From NCBI RefSeq assembly GCF_030818775.1, contig NZ_JAUTAU010000001.1, positions 1,182,001-1,246,000 of the forward strand: a stretch of DNA of 64,000 bases, given 5' to 3'. How positions within the stretch are numbered: position 1 is the stretch's first letter; every line of letters begins with the position of its first letter. The DNA comes from Bacillus sp. SORGH_AS_0510. GTDB taxonomy: Bacteria > Bacillota > Bacilli > Bacillales > Cytobacillaceae. The notes below the pieces were generated by a model. That model did no database searches. It was not told the origin of the DNA and worked only from the letters and a program-made list of their open reading frames with translations. Position numbers and translations under genes: made by a program. Positions 43,240 to 51,783 of this stretch are shown in pieces.

Positions 43240-44535
43240 ATGTCGCAAAATCAGGGTCTAGGAAAAGCATTAGAAGGTAGAAATGCTTGGTTACAAACAT
43301 ATCTTGATTCTCCCAAAAAACAACAACAATTATTTAAACGGACATTAATGATTGTTGTCCTTTCACAAATCTTTGGTGGAGCTGGCCTTGCAGCAGGGAT
43401 CACTGTTGGAGCACTTCTTGCGCAGGATATGCTTGGTACAGATAGTTTTGCAGGTCTTCCTGCTGGTTTATTTACATTGGGTTCTGCTCTTGCTGCCTTA
43501 CTTGTAGGAAGACTCTCACAGCGCTATGGACGCAGGTTTGGTTTAGCGGCAGGATTTTTGACGGGGGGACTGGGTGCAATCGGAGTTGTCATTTCCGCGT
43601 TGACAAGCAATGTTTTTCTGCTGTTTGTATCGCTATTTATCTATGGGGCAGGTACGGCAACCAATCTTCAGGCACGATATGCCGGGACTGATTTAGCGAA
43701 TTCAACCCAACGGGCAACTGCTGTGAGTATCGCCATGGTATCTACCACATTCGGTGCCGTTGCTGGACCAAACATGGTGGAGGTCATGGGAAGATTTGCA
43801 CTAGCCATTGGAGTGCCAGCTTTAGCAGGGCCATTTATTCTAGCTGCTACTGCCTTTATTCTCGCGGGGCTGGTGTTGCTCCTTTTCCTACGACCTGATC
43901 CACTACTAGTGGCTCAGGCAATTGCAGAAGGAAAAAGAAACGAAGCGGGAACATCGGTAGTTAACAACCCGAATACGAAAAGTATCAATAATCGGGGAAT
44001 AATGATTGGTGCAACGATTATGGTCTTAACACAGATGGTGATGATTGCCATTATGACGATGACACCGGTGCATATGAGACATCATGGACATGGCTTGGGG
44101 CAAGTTGGAATGGTTATTGGCATTCATGTTGCCGCGATGTATTTACCTTCGCTTCTAACTGGAATTCTTGTAGATAAGATTGGCCGTACGTTAATGGCTA
44201 TTATTTCTGCGGCTACTCTACTTGCTGCAGGTATTATGGGTGCTGTTGCACCTGCTGATTCAATGGTTGGATTAGTCATCGCACTTGCCCTACTAGGTCT
44301 TGGTTGGAACTTTGGCTTGATTAGTGGTACAGCGATCGTCATAGATGCAACCACACATTCTACACGAGCAAAAACACAGGGAACAGTAGATGTGTTAATT
44401 GCATTATCTGGAGCATCAGGAGGCGCTCTATCCGGCATGGTCATGGCACAAACGAGCTTTGGAACCCTTTCATTGGCCGGTGGTTTCCTTTCGCTTCTGC
44501 TGATTCCAGTTGTGATTTGGTCTCGAAGAAAATAA
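43240..44535 (+). CDS. Major facilitator superfamily transporter
   Basis: 431-aa permease with about 12 TM helices. The first cytosolic loop carries an MFS-A-like motif (GRLSQRYGRRFGLAAG), repeated in weaker form after TM8 (LVDKIGRTLMA). A His-rich loop (VHMRHHGHGLG) precedes the second half. A polar N-terminal extension of about 35 residues is unusual. Substrate is unknown; efflux is likely from family resemblance. No linked regulator. Ends at a shared terminator with the convergent ABC genes. Confidence 0.85.
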   Translation: MSQNQGLGKALEGRNAWLQTYLDSPKKQQQLFKRTLMIVVLSQIFGGAGLAAGITVGALLAQDMLGTDSFAGLPAGLFTLGSALAALLVGRLSQRYGRRFGLAAGFLTGGLGAIGVVISALTSNVFLLFVSLFIYGAGTATNLQARYAGTDLANSTQRATAVSIAMVSTTFGAVAGPNMVEVMGRFALAIGVPALAGPFILAATAFILAGLVLLLFLRPDPLLVAQAIAEGKRNEAGTSVVNNPNTKSINNRGIMIGATIMVLTQMVMIAIMTMTPVHMRHHGHGLGQVGMVIGIHVAAMYLPSLLTGILVDKIGRTLMAIISAATLLAAGIMGAVAPADSMVGLVIALALLGLGWNFGLISGTAIVIDATTHSTRAKTQGTVDVLIALSGASGGALSGMVMAQTSFGTLSLAGGFLSLLLIPVVIWSRRK

Positions 44536-44581
44536 GCTAACGAAAGCCAAAGGATGTGCTCCTTTGGCTTTTGTTAGCTTA
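44533..44581. terminator. Bidirectional terminator between the MFS and ABC genes
   Basis: Nested stems AAGCTAAC / GTTAGCTT and AAAGCCAAAGGA / TCCTTTGGCTTTT. The outer stem overlaps both stop codons. Confidence 0.85.
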
Positions 44582-45634
44582 TAATTTTCGATACTTCTTT
44601 AAGGAAAAGATATTTAAGACAACGAAAATAGCTGCAAAGATGACCAATGCCAGCAGGTCACCACCGATATCGCTTATACTGGCTCCTCTATACATCACAC
44701 CTTTTAAGGCATCTCCGGCATAATACATCGGCATAATTTTGGCTACAACTTGAAGCCAATTTGCCATCCCTTCAATAGGAAAAATCCCTGCAAAAAACAC
44801 CTGTGGAATAACGGCGATCGGAATGAATTGCATCATTTGAAATTCCGATGCTGCGAAGGTGGATAATAGGATGCCCAGCGACAAAGCTACCAATGCCAGC
44901 AATAAATTAGTCAGTAATACATTCCATACCGATCCGACAAGTACAATGTCTAAGATATTGATAGAATAAAAGACAACAATAATGGTTTGAATGACGGCGA
45001 ATATACCATAACCGATTAAGTAGGCGGTGACAATTTCCCACCGACGAATTGGAGTGGACATCAGTCTTTCTAATGTGCCGGTGGTTCGTTCACGCAACAG
45101 TCCAATACCAGAAATAATAAAGACAAAAAAGAAAACGAAAAATCCAACTAAAATAGGACTTAGGACATCAAAGAAAATCGTATTTTTATCACCATACACA
45201 AATTTTGTTTTTACAGCAGTCTGCATCATTTTTGCTGCGGCTGGATTTTGCTGTATTAATTTAGCCTGTGACTGTCCAGCAATCGCCTGGTTCACCTTCA
45301 TTTGTAATCCCTTCGCTGCGGAAGGATCATCATTTAATAAGGTTAATGTATACTGGCCATTTTTCTGTTCCAGTAAGCCATCAAGATCATCAGTAACGAC
45401 AGTTTTTCCTGTTACATTATCATAAGATGTAACTGTTATGTTTGCCTCTTTTAGAACGTTGACAAGCTGATGATCTACATTAGTTACACCTAATTTAGGT
45501 TTAACGGTGCTCCCATTAAATAAAAAATACATCAAGGTTAAGATTAATAAGGGAGCAACTAATAATAGAGCCAACGTTCGTTTGTCCCGTAACATTTGCT
45601 GACAGATTCTTTTAATTAATGCTCCGACTCTCAT
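44579..45634 (-). CDS. ABC-2 type transporter permease
   Basis: 351-aa membrane subunit. One N-terminal TM (LALLLVAPLLILTLMYFLF), a large extracellular domain of about 130 residues and five C-terminal TM helices, the ABC2_membrane_3/YhgE-like layout. RERTTGTLERLMSTPIRRWEI is the coupling region typical of ABC-2 permeases. It overlaps the ATPase gene by 4 bp (ATGA), so the two are co-translated. Likely exports a drug, lipid or peptide; substrate unknown. Confidence 0.88.
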   Translation of the reverse strand: MRVGALIKRICQQMLRDKRTLALLLVAPLLILTLMYFLFNGSTVKPKLGVTNVDHQLVNVLKEANITVTSYDNVTGKTVVTDDLDGLLEQKNGQYTLTLLNDDPSAAKGLQMKVNQAIAGQSQAKLIQQNPAAAKMMQTAVKTKFVYGDKNTIFFDVLSPILVGFFVFFFVFIISGIGLLRERTTGTLERLMSTPIRRWEIVTAYLIGYGIFAVIQTIIVVFYSINILDIVLVGSVWNVLLTNLLLALVALSLGILLSTFAASEFQMMQFIPIAVIPQVFFAGIFPIEGMANWLQVVAKIMPMYYAGDALKGVMYRGASISDIGGDLLALVIFAAIFVVLNIFSLKKYRKL

Positions 45635-46356
45635 GATTGCTTTACCCCCGCTCTTAAGAAGACTTCATCAAAATTATCTGTCCCATATGCCGCCTTTAAT
45701 TCCATTGGAGAACCGCTTGTTAATATACGACCATCCCGAACCATTGCGACATAATCGCACCTTTCCGCTTCATCCATGACATGTGTGGTCACGATAATCG
45801 TTTTTTGCTCTTCCTCTATTAATCGTAAGAACTCCTTCCAAATCGACAGTTTTAATTCAGGATCAATTCCTACAGTCGGTTCATCCAAGATTAAGATTTT
45901 CGGGTCCTGGATTAAGGCGATGGCAAGGGACAAGCGCCGTTTCATTCCCCCTGAATAGGCAGCTACTCGTTTCTTTAGGTCGTCTGTTAAATTGACTAAG
46001 TCTGCCACATAAGCAATCCTCTGTTTCTGGTCAGCCTTTTTTAGCTTATAAAGAGAAGCAAATAGCTTTAAATTTTCTTCCCCCGTTAAATCCACATATA
46101 AGGCATCAGATTGTGCCATATAACCGATGTCTTGCAACAGGGAGAGGTTAGGCATCTTTTGCTCTAGCACATGGATGGACCCCGTATCTGCTTTTTCCAT
46201 CCCAACAATCATTTTAACGAGAGTAGTTTTGCCAGCTCCTGAAGGACCGATAAATCCAAACAATTGTCCTTTTTCAATCGTAAGGGTTACATTGCTCAAT
46301 ACTGTTTTTTTTCCAAAGCTTTTACTGACTTGATTTACTTGTATAGTTGATTCCAT
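45631..46356 (-). CDS. ABC transporter ATP-binding protein
   Basis: 241-aa ATPase of an exporter. Walker A GPSGAGKTT, Q-loop GYMAQSDALY, signature YSGGMKRRLSLA, Walker B KILILDEPTVGIDPE and the H-loop VTTHVMDEAERC are complete. GGAGG eight bases before the ATG. First gene of a two-gene operon with the ABC-2 permease. No two-component system or regulator lies next to it. Confidence 0.92.
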   Translation of the reverse strand: MESTIQVNQVSKSFGKKTVLSNVTLTIEKGQLFGFIGPSGAGKTTLVKMIVGMEKADTGSIHVLEQKMPNLSLLQDIGYMAQSDALYVDLTGEENLKLFASLYKLKKADQKQRIAYVADLVNLTDDLKKRVAAYSGGMKRRLSLAIALIQDPKILILDEPTVGIDPELKLSIWKEFLRLIEEEQKTIIVTTHVMDEAERCDYVAMVRDGRILTSGSPMELKAAYGTDNFDEVFLRAGVKQS

Positions 46357-46590
46357 CCATCATTCCTCCTCGGATGTTGACCGTGTATGTCTTTATTTTA
46401 CAACGTGGAGAGATAGAAGCAATAAACAATAAACGACAATGTGTTGATTATCTGTTGTGGAACAATGGTTTGGCTAATTTTTCTACAGTAGATCTGCTGG
46501 AGTAAATACTTGGGTGTTTTTGTGTATATTTGGAAACGGAGGGGTTAATCCTATAGGTGGAAATTTTTCAGCAAGAAAGGTGGTTTAGCC

Positions 46591-47184
46591 ATGAGCCCGA
46601 GCATTTTAACTAGTATTGATTTCAGCTATTTGGAGTGGTTTAGTGTAGAAGGAGCTGCGAGAATCTTGTTTTATTTCACGGCATATTCATTTATTGGCTG
46701 GCTGCTTGAAAATAGCTACAGCTTCTTCACGAAAAAAATTTTTTTCAAAGAGAATTTTTTATATGGACCGTTTAAACCGATGTACGGTTTCGCGCCAATC
46801 CTTTTGGTTTATTTGGTTTCACCAAAAACACATTGGTCAATTGTTTTGTTCCTCTGTGTTGCGATTCCAACATTAGTGGAATATGTAAGTGGTGCATTAC
46901 TGCAAAAGCTTTTTCATAAGCAATGGTGGGATTACTCGGATACTCCACTACAGCTTCACGGACATATTTGTATACCTTTTTCGATATGTTGGGGAATCTT
47001 AGCGTTCATTTGTATACATTGGGTTCACCCGCATATCGTTTTTTTATATGAGAGTATCGCTTTTTATTGGGGCTGGATCTGGTCTGCAGTTGGGTTATAT
47101 TTCCTGGCAGACCTTGTTTTAGCTATTCGAAAACACTCTCTGCAGGAACTTCTAACTGAAGAACCAACCAATCCCATTCAATAG
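46591..47184 (+). CDS. CmpB-like (putative ABC-transporter type IV) membrane protein
   Basis: 197-aa protein with about five hydrophobic segments. The family signature is visible: FTAYSFIGWLLENSYSFF, FLYGPFKPMYGFAPIL, the Glu/Gly pair in TLVEYVSGALLQ, WWDYSDTPLQLHGHICI. The biochemical role is unknown, although the family is labelled as an ABC transporter permease in databases. RBS AAAGGTGG. It stands alone. The 3' end overlaps its own terminator (AACCAACC / GGTTGGTTTTT, 47160-47200). Confidence 0.82.
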   Translation: MSPSILTSIDFSYLEWFSVEGAARILFYFTAYSFIGWLLENSYSFFTKKIFFKENFLYGPFKPMYGFAPILLVYLVSPKTHWSIVLFLCVAIPTLVEYVSGALLQKLFHKQWWDYSDTPLQLHGHICIPFSICWGILAFICIHWVHPHIVFLYESIAFYWGWIWSAVGLYFLADLVLAIRKHSLQELLTEEPTNPIQ

Positions 47185-47373
47185 GGAACGGTTGGTTTTT
47201 CTAACATTTAGGCTTCTAGTAATATATTTCACGGGATAAGAATCCAACTGAACTTTGTTCTATTAATTTTTGGTTAAGAAGGGCCACCGGTTCTTCTTTT
47301 TTTAGTATGAAAAAATGTATACTAAACATAGTTCGTTTCTGTTGTTCGTATGGAAAATTGGAGGTTGTACGTT

Positions 47374-48558
47374 GTGTCAAATAACAAGGGAAATTCTTTG
47401 CTTGAGATACTGTTAGTCTCAACAAGGCTGGGTCTCACCTCATTTGGAGGCCCGGTTGCCCACTTAGGATATTTTTATGAGGAATATGTTCAAAAGAGGA
47501 AATGGATTGATGAAAAAAGCTATGCAGATTTAGTGGCGCTGTGTCAATTCTTGCCTGGACCAGCGAGCAGTCAGGTTGGGATTGGAATCGGTGTCCTACG
47601 CGGCGGCTTTCTCGGAGGGCTAGTAGCATTTCTTGGATTCACTGCGCCATCAGTCATTGCTTTAGTTCTTTTTGCCATCATACTTCAAGGACTGCAAATA
47701 CATGATAGCGGCTGGATTCATGGGTTAAAAATTGTAGCCGTGGCCGTAGTGGCCCATGCGGTTTTAGGGATGGCTCAAAAGCTAACACCCGATCTTAATC
47801 GGAAAGCCATTGCTTTGTTTGCCCTGGTAGGTACGTTAATCTGGCAAACGGCCTACACACAGGTAGGTGTAATTATCTTAGCTGGTGTGGCAGGATTGCT
47901 GATTTACAAGAAACACGAAATCGAGCAAGCGGATGCTACGTTGGATTTTCCTATTTCTAAGCGGTTTGCAGTCATGTGTCTAGTGTTGTTTTTCGGTCTG
48001 CTGATTCTATTACCTATTGCAAGGCAAGTAACCTCTTTTCACTGGGTGGCGTTGTTTGACAGTTTTTATCGCTCGGGTTCACTCGTGTTTGGTGGCGGGC
48101 ATGTCGTCCTTCCTTTACTTGAACGTGAGTTTGTACCGACTGGGTGGCTATCGAAAGAAGAATTTCTAAGCGGTTATGGTGCAGCACAAGCGGTCCCAGG
48201 CCCACTATTTACCTTTGCTGCCTACATAGGTGCGGTTATCAATGGCTGGCAGGGAGGAATCCTGGCAACAGCAGCAATTTTTCTACCCGCCTTCCTTCTA
48301 GTGTTAGGTTCATTGCCATTTTGGAATATGCTCCGTCAAAATCCGAAGATCAAAGGGATGTTAATGGGTGTTAATGCAGCCGTTGTTGGAATACTCATTG
48401 CCGCCTTTTACCAGCCCATCTGGACAAGTTCCATTTTTACTCCGATCGACTTTGCCTTCGCAGCGATTCTTTTTAGTATGTTGGTCTATTGGAAGTTGCC
48501 TCCGTGGGTAGTAGTAATTTTAGGAGCGGTGGGCGGTTCTGTTATAAATTTTTTATAG
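47374..48558 (+). CDS. chrA: Chromate transporter, fused two-domain ChrA type
   Basis: 394-aa permease made of two homologous CHR halves. Half 1 has TRLGLTSFGGPVAHLGYFYEEYVQ and QFLPGPASSQVGIGIG. Half 2 has FDSFYRSGSLVFGGGHVVLPLLERE and GAAQAVPGPLFTFAAYIG. Both FGGP/FGGG and PGP motifs are intact. Long-chain ChrA proteins expel chromate. GTG at 47374 follows GGAGG at good distance; an ATG at 47350 upstream has no RBS. No ChrR or ChrB is linked. Confidence 0.88.
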   Translation: MSNNKGNSLLEILLVSTRLGLTSFGGPVAHLGYFYEEYVQKRKWIDEKSYADLVALCQFLPGPASSQVGIGIGVLRGGFLGGLVAFLGFTAPSVIALVLFAIILQGLQIHDSGWIHGLKIVAVAVVAHAVLGMAQKLTPDLNRKAIALFALVGTLIWQTAYTQVGVIILAGVAGLLIYKKHEIEQADATLDFPISKRFAVMCLVLFFGLLILLPIARQVTSFHWVALFDSFYRSGSLVFGGGHVVLPLLEREFVPTGWLSKEEFLSGYGAAQAVPGPLFTFAAYIGAVINGWQGGILATAAIFLPAFLLVLGSLPFWNMLRQNPKIKGMLMGVNAAVVGILIAAFYQPIWTSSIFTPIDFAFAAILFSMLVYWKLPPWVVVILGAVGGSVINFL

Positions 48559-48710
48559 AGTTCGGTCGCGTAGGAGCGTCTATGAACCCGAAATCATCAT
48601 TTACCCGGAAGTTCGGTCGCGTAGAGAGCGTCTACGAACCCCAAATATCATTTGCAAGAGAGTTCGGGCCCGTAGCCTACTTCTACGTTACCCAAACTAT
48701 TTTTACTCAT
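48559..48710. repeat. Three tandem units (about 51 bp) with internal hairpins
   Basis: Units start at AGTTCGG(T/G)CGCGTAG near 48559, 48610 and 48661. Each holds CGTAG ... CTACG inverted arms and ends with AACCC(G/C)AAA and an AT-rich stretch. The third unit is more diverged. It begins just past the chrA stop codon. Unrelated in sequence to the GCGGAA arrays but similar in setting. Confidence 0.75.
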
Positions 48711-48796
48711 AGACTCACGCAACTGGAATAAGAAAAATCAATGAGCTCAACCTGTAGTTGCAATAGAAACTAATACCCTGTGTTAAGCAGATTAAA

Positions 48797-48831
48797 GAAA
48801 AAAACGGCTGAAATCTCAGCCGTTTTTTACA
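48797..48831. terminator. Bidirectional terminator before the amino acid ABC operon
   Basis: AAAAAACGGCTGA / TCAGCCGTTTTTT with an AATC loop. It serves the minus-strand operon that ends at 48838 and possibly chrA. Confidence 0.88.
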
Positions 48832-48837
48832 TTTTCT

Positions 48838-49584
48838 TTATTTTAAGCTTCGATTTAAAAAAGCTTTTGTCCGTTCATTTTGTGGGTTTGTAAACAAATC
48901 ATCAGGAGCTCCAGATTCTACAATCTCCCCGTTATCCATAAAAATGACTCGGTTGGCCACTTCTTTGGCGAATCCCATTTCGTGTGTCACCACAATCATG
49001 GTCATGTGCTCTTGAGCTAAATCCTTCATGACTTGTAGCACCTCTCCGGTCAACTCAGGGTCTAAAGCGGAAGTCGGTTCATCAAATAGGAGGATTTCTG
49101 GATTCATCATCAAGGCTCTAGCGATAGCTACTCGTTGCTTTTGTCCGCCAGAAAGATTCGCCGGATAAGCAGTTGCTCGGTCAGAAAGACCAATTTTCTC
49201 AAGCAGTTCACGGCTTCTTTTCTGAATAGCTGAGGGTGATTCCTTTTTCAACATTCTTGGAGCTAGCTCTAAATTTTCCTTAACCGTTAGATGCGGAAAG
49301 AGGTTAAAATGTTGAAAGACCATTCCCATCTTGGTGTTTATTTGTTTCACTTCATTTGGTTTAGCATAGATACCGTCCTTGACCAGATAACTGCCAGCGA
49401 CCACAATACTCCCACCATCAATTTGTTCAAGATTGACTAAACTGCGGAGCATTGTGCTTTTTCCAGAACCGGAAGGACCGATCACCGCTACTACATTATT
49501 TTTTTCCACGGTAAAGGAAATCTGTTTTAACACATCTAAGTTGCCATATGATTTTTTAAGATTAGTTATTTCAATGATTGCCAT
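48838..49584 (-). CDS. Polar amino acid ABC transporter ATPase (GlnQ/ArtM type)
   Basis: 248-aa ATPase. Walker [14 protein letters not shown]-loop [14 protein letters not shown], signature [15 protein letters not shown], Walker [21 protein letters not shown] and [13 protein letters not shown] are typical of polar amino acid importers. It pairs with the permease 15 bp upstream and the binding protein beyond it. The ATG at 49584 has GGAAGGAG upstream; a GTG at 49593 would overlap the RBS. Substrate (Gln, Arg, Cys or similar) not resolved. Confidence 0.92.
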   Translation of the reverse strand: MAIIEITNLKKSYGNLDVLKQISFTVEKNNVVAVIGPSGSGKSTMLRSLVNLEQIDGGSIVVAGSYLVKDGIYAKPNEVKQINTKMGMVFQHFNLFPHLTVKENLELAPRMLKKESPSAIQKRSRELLEKIGLSDRATAYPANLSGGQKQRVAIARALMMNPEILLFDEPTSALDPELTGEVLQVMKDLAQEHMTMIVVTHEMGFAKEVANRVIFMDNGEIVESGAPDDLFTNPQNERTKAFLNRSLK

Positions 49585-49599
49585 GGTATCCACTCCTTC

Positions 49600-50259
49600 C
49601 TATACAAATTTGAACCGTTTCTCAAGCCATTTAAAAAATATCGTTAAAATCAATGTCATTATCAAATAAATGATACCTGCTACAAAGAAAGGAACAATCG
49701 TAAAATCACGGTTAACCGCAGTTTGAGCAAAATGAAGTAATTCAGGTACGGCGACAGCATAGAGTAACGCAGTATCTTTTACTAATGTTACAGATTCATT
49801 TGCTACTGCGGGTAGGGCAATACGAAACATTTGTGGCAGGATCACTCTCGTCAATGTCTGCCATTTATTTAGTCCAAGGACTTGGGAAGCCTCATATTGA
49901 CCTTTTTCAATAGCGAGAAGACCACCGCGGAAGATTTCAGCAAAATAGGCGGCATAGTTTAATATAAATCCTAAGCATGCTGCGACGAAACGGTCTAATA
50001 CTAGGTATTCACCGATCACGGGAATCATAGGCAGCCCGAAGCAAATAAATAGGAGCTGAAGCAAGAGCGGAGTACCGCGCATGATATAGATATAGGCCTC
50101 TGCGATCAAGGATAGAGGCTTAAACCGGCTGCCAACAGCGAGTGTTAAGATAAATCCAAGTGGAATGGACACCACTATGGCGATGAAGAATAAAAGCACG
50201 GTCATCTGTGCCCCTTCTAACATCGGCTTAAGAATGGAAATGATATAATCCAAAGACAT
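49600..50259 (-). CDS. Polar amino acid ABC transporter permease (HisM/GlnP type)
   Basis: 219-aa permease with about five TM helices and the inner-membrane EAA loop (AIEKGQYEASQVLGLNKWQTLTRVILPQ). IMRGTPLLLQLLFICFG is the common start of the His/Glu/Gln/Arg permease domain. ATG at 50259 (MSLDYII) follows GGAGGAG; a longer frame would start inside the intergenic hairpin and is rejected. Middle gene of the importer operon. Confidence 0.92.
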   Translation of the reverse strand: MSLDYIISILKPMLEGAQMTVLLFFIAIVVSIPLGFILTLAVGSRFKPLSLIAEAYIYIMRGTPLLLQLLFICFGLPMIPVIGEYLVLDRFVAACLGFILNYAAYFAEIFRGGLLAIEKGQYEASQVLGLNKWQTLTRVILPQMFRIALPAVANESVTLVKDTALLYAVAVPELLHFAQTAVNRDFTIVPFFVAGIIYLIMTLILTIFFKWLEKRFKFV

Positions 50260-50274
50260 GTTAAGCTCCTCCAA

Positions 50275-50312
50275 AAACAAAACAGGGATTCCCATAGGAA
50301 ATCCTGTTCTGT
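50275..50312 (-). other. Intergenic hairpin between binding-protein and permease genes
   Basis: AACAGGATTTCC ... GGGATTCCCTGTT-like inverted arms in the 70-bp spacer, no long T-run in the direction of transcription. Such hairpins commonly protect the abundant upstream (binding protein) mRNA segment. Confidence 0.45.
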
Positions 50313-50329
50313 TCATTATTCGTTAAAGA

Positions 50330-51109
50330 TTATTTTAATACTTTATCCTCGCCAAACCATTTTTTAGAAATTTGAGCGGCAGTGCCGTCTGCATTCATAT
50401 CATCAAGTGCTTTTTGTAGCTTTTTAAGTAGTGCTTCATTTCCTTTTTTAACACCAATACCATATTCTTCTGGAGCGAGAGATTCATCTAATACTTTAAA
50501 TGCCTCTTGCTCTTTTGTCATATAGTAATCGATGACAATTTCATCAATAACGACGGCGTCTAAACGGCCGCTCTTAAGATCAGTTAGAGCTTGTACATTG
50601 TCAGCAAACTCAGTAACAGTTTTAATTTTAGACTTGATAGGAGCTGCGTCTAACGCATCTGCTGCAGAAGAAAGAGATTGTAAACCAACCACTTTGCCTT
50701 CTAGATCACCTAATTTAGTAAGGTTTGAGTCAGCTCGTGTAACAACTACTTGCGCATTTTTTAAGTATGGCTTTGTGAAGAGAACCTTCTTTTTACGTTC
50801 ATCAGTGATAGTGTAACCGTTCCAAATGAGGTCAATGCGTCCACTGCTTAACTCTGCTTCTTTTGTGCTCCAATCGATAGGTTGGAACTTCACTTTTTTT
50901 CCCATCTTATCAGCCGCTGCCGTTGCGAGGTCGATATCAAAACCAACAATTTTGTTATTTTCATCTCTGAAGCCCATTGGTGCAAATTTATCGTCAATTC
51001 CGATCAGTAGCGTATTATCTTCTTTTCCCTCTGCGGACTTAGTAGAACAGCCTGTAAGGATAGAGAATAAGGCTGCTATCACTAGAACAATCGATGCTAA
51101 GCGTTTCAT
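50330..51109 (-). CDS. Polar amino acid ABC transporter substrate-binding lipoprotein
   Basis: 259-aa SBP_bac_3 lipoprotein. Signal with lipobox LTGC (Cys about residue 21). LLIGIDDKFAPMGFRDENNKIVGFDIDLATAAA is the standard start of the family (about residues 34-66). The ligand Arg/Asp region lies around VGLQSLSSAADAL and DLKSGRLDAVVIDE. AAGGTGG before the ATG. First gene of the operon; the divergent gap 51110-51429 carries its promoter. Ligand not resolved. Confidence 0.93.
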   Translation of the reverse strand: MKRLASIVLVIAALFSILTGCSTKSAEGKEDNTLLIGIDDKFAPMGFRDENNKIVGFDIDLATAAADKMGKKVKFQPIDWSTKEAELSSGRIDLIWNGYTITDERKKKVLFTKPYLKNAQVVVTRADSNLTKLGDLEGKVVGLQSLSSAADALDAAPIKSKIKTVTEFADNVQALTDLKSGRLDAVVIDEIVIDYYMTKEQEAFKVLDESLAPEEYGIGVKKGNEALLKKLQKALDDMNADGTAAQISKKWFGEDKVLK

Positions 51110-51429
51110 ATTAAAATACCACCTTATTATTTTTGTTATTTTGCTTTAGTGCGTTACCATGCTATTACACTACCATATTATCGGAATGTCGTATATAGGT
51201 TGATTAATAATAGAAATATTAAAAAAATTCAGCAAAAAATATCGGGAATGGTGATGGAAAGGGCCATCAAGGTTTTTAAAGGCGAATATTTTACAAATAA
51301 ATGAACAAATGATTTAAAGGGGTGCACTTCATAGAAAATGCAAGAATTCTGCATTAAATCTGCACATTCCCTCTCTATATTGAGCTTATAAACATTTAAT
51401 CGTTACTAAACTTTATGGAGGTGGAAAGT
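51110..51429. other. 320-bp divergent intergenic region
   Basis: AT-rich, non-coding. It separates the ABC importer from the His/Met-rich gene. A TATATT hexamer near 51377 and a TATAAA near 51389 are possible -10 elements for the rightward operon. No terminator, repeat or riboswitch-like fold was recognised. Confidence 0.5.
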
Positions 51430-51783
51430 TTGAAAAGGATTATTCTATTTTTATTTACAGTTGCATTTGTTTTTTCTTTTGACCTAAGGGTGTTTGCGGA
51501 TAAAGGTCATTCACATGATGAAGAAATGGATCATGAAACTATGAACCATGATGAGATGAAAATGGATCAAAAAGGAATGGATATGGAGCATAGTAGTGGA
51601 AGTGATATGGAAGGGATGGACATGGATGGAGGAAACCAGGATCTTCATGGACGAGTTTTTGAATCACCTCCAAATTATAAAGTGCTAGGAACCTATGGTG
51701 CAGTTAATTTGTTATTTATCTTAATAGGTATTTGGAATAAGTGGTTTAAAAGGAAGGGGGATGTCAACAATGGCCATGCCTGA
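51430..51783 (+). CDS. Small exported His/Met/Asp-rich, membrane-anchored protein
   Basis: 117-aa protein that I cannot assign to a family. A signal sequence (about residues 1-23, ending VFA-DK) is followed by a 55-residue segment very rich in His, Met, Asp and Glu (HSHDEEMDHETMNHDEMKMD, DMEGMDMDGG), then a C-terminal TM (GTYGAVNLLFILIGIWNKWF) and a basic tail. Such segments bind Cu(I)/Cu(II) or other soft metals. TTG at 51430 with GGAGGTGG upstream. It overlaps the polyferredoxin gene by 23 bp, so the two are coupled. Confidence 0.7.
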   Translation: MKRIILFLFTVAFVFSFDLRVFADKGHSHDEEMDHETMNHDEMKMDQKGMDMEHSSGSDMEGMDMDGGNQDLHGRVFESPPNYKVLGTYGAVNLLFILIGIWNKWFKRKGDVNNGHA

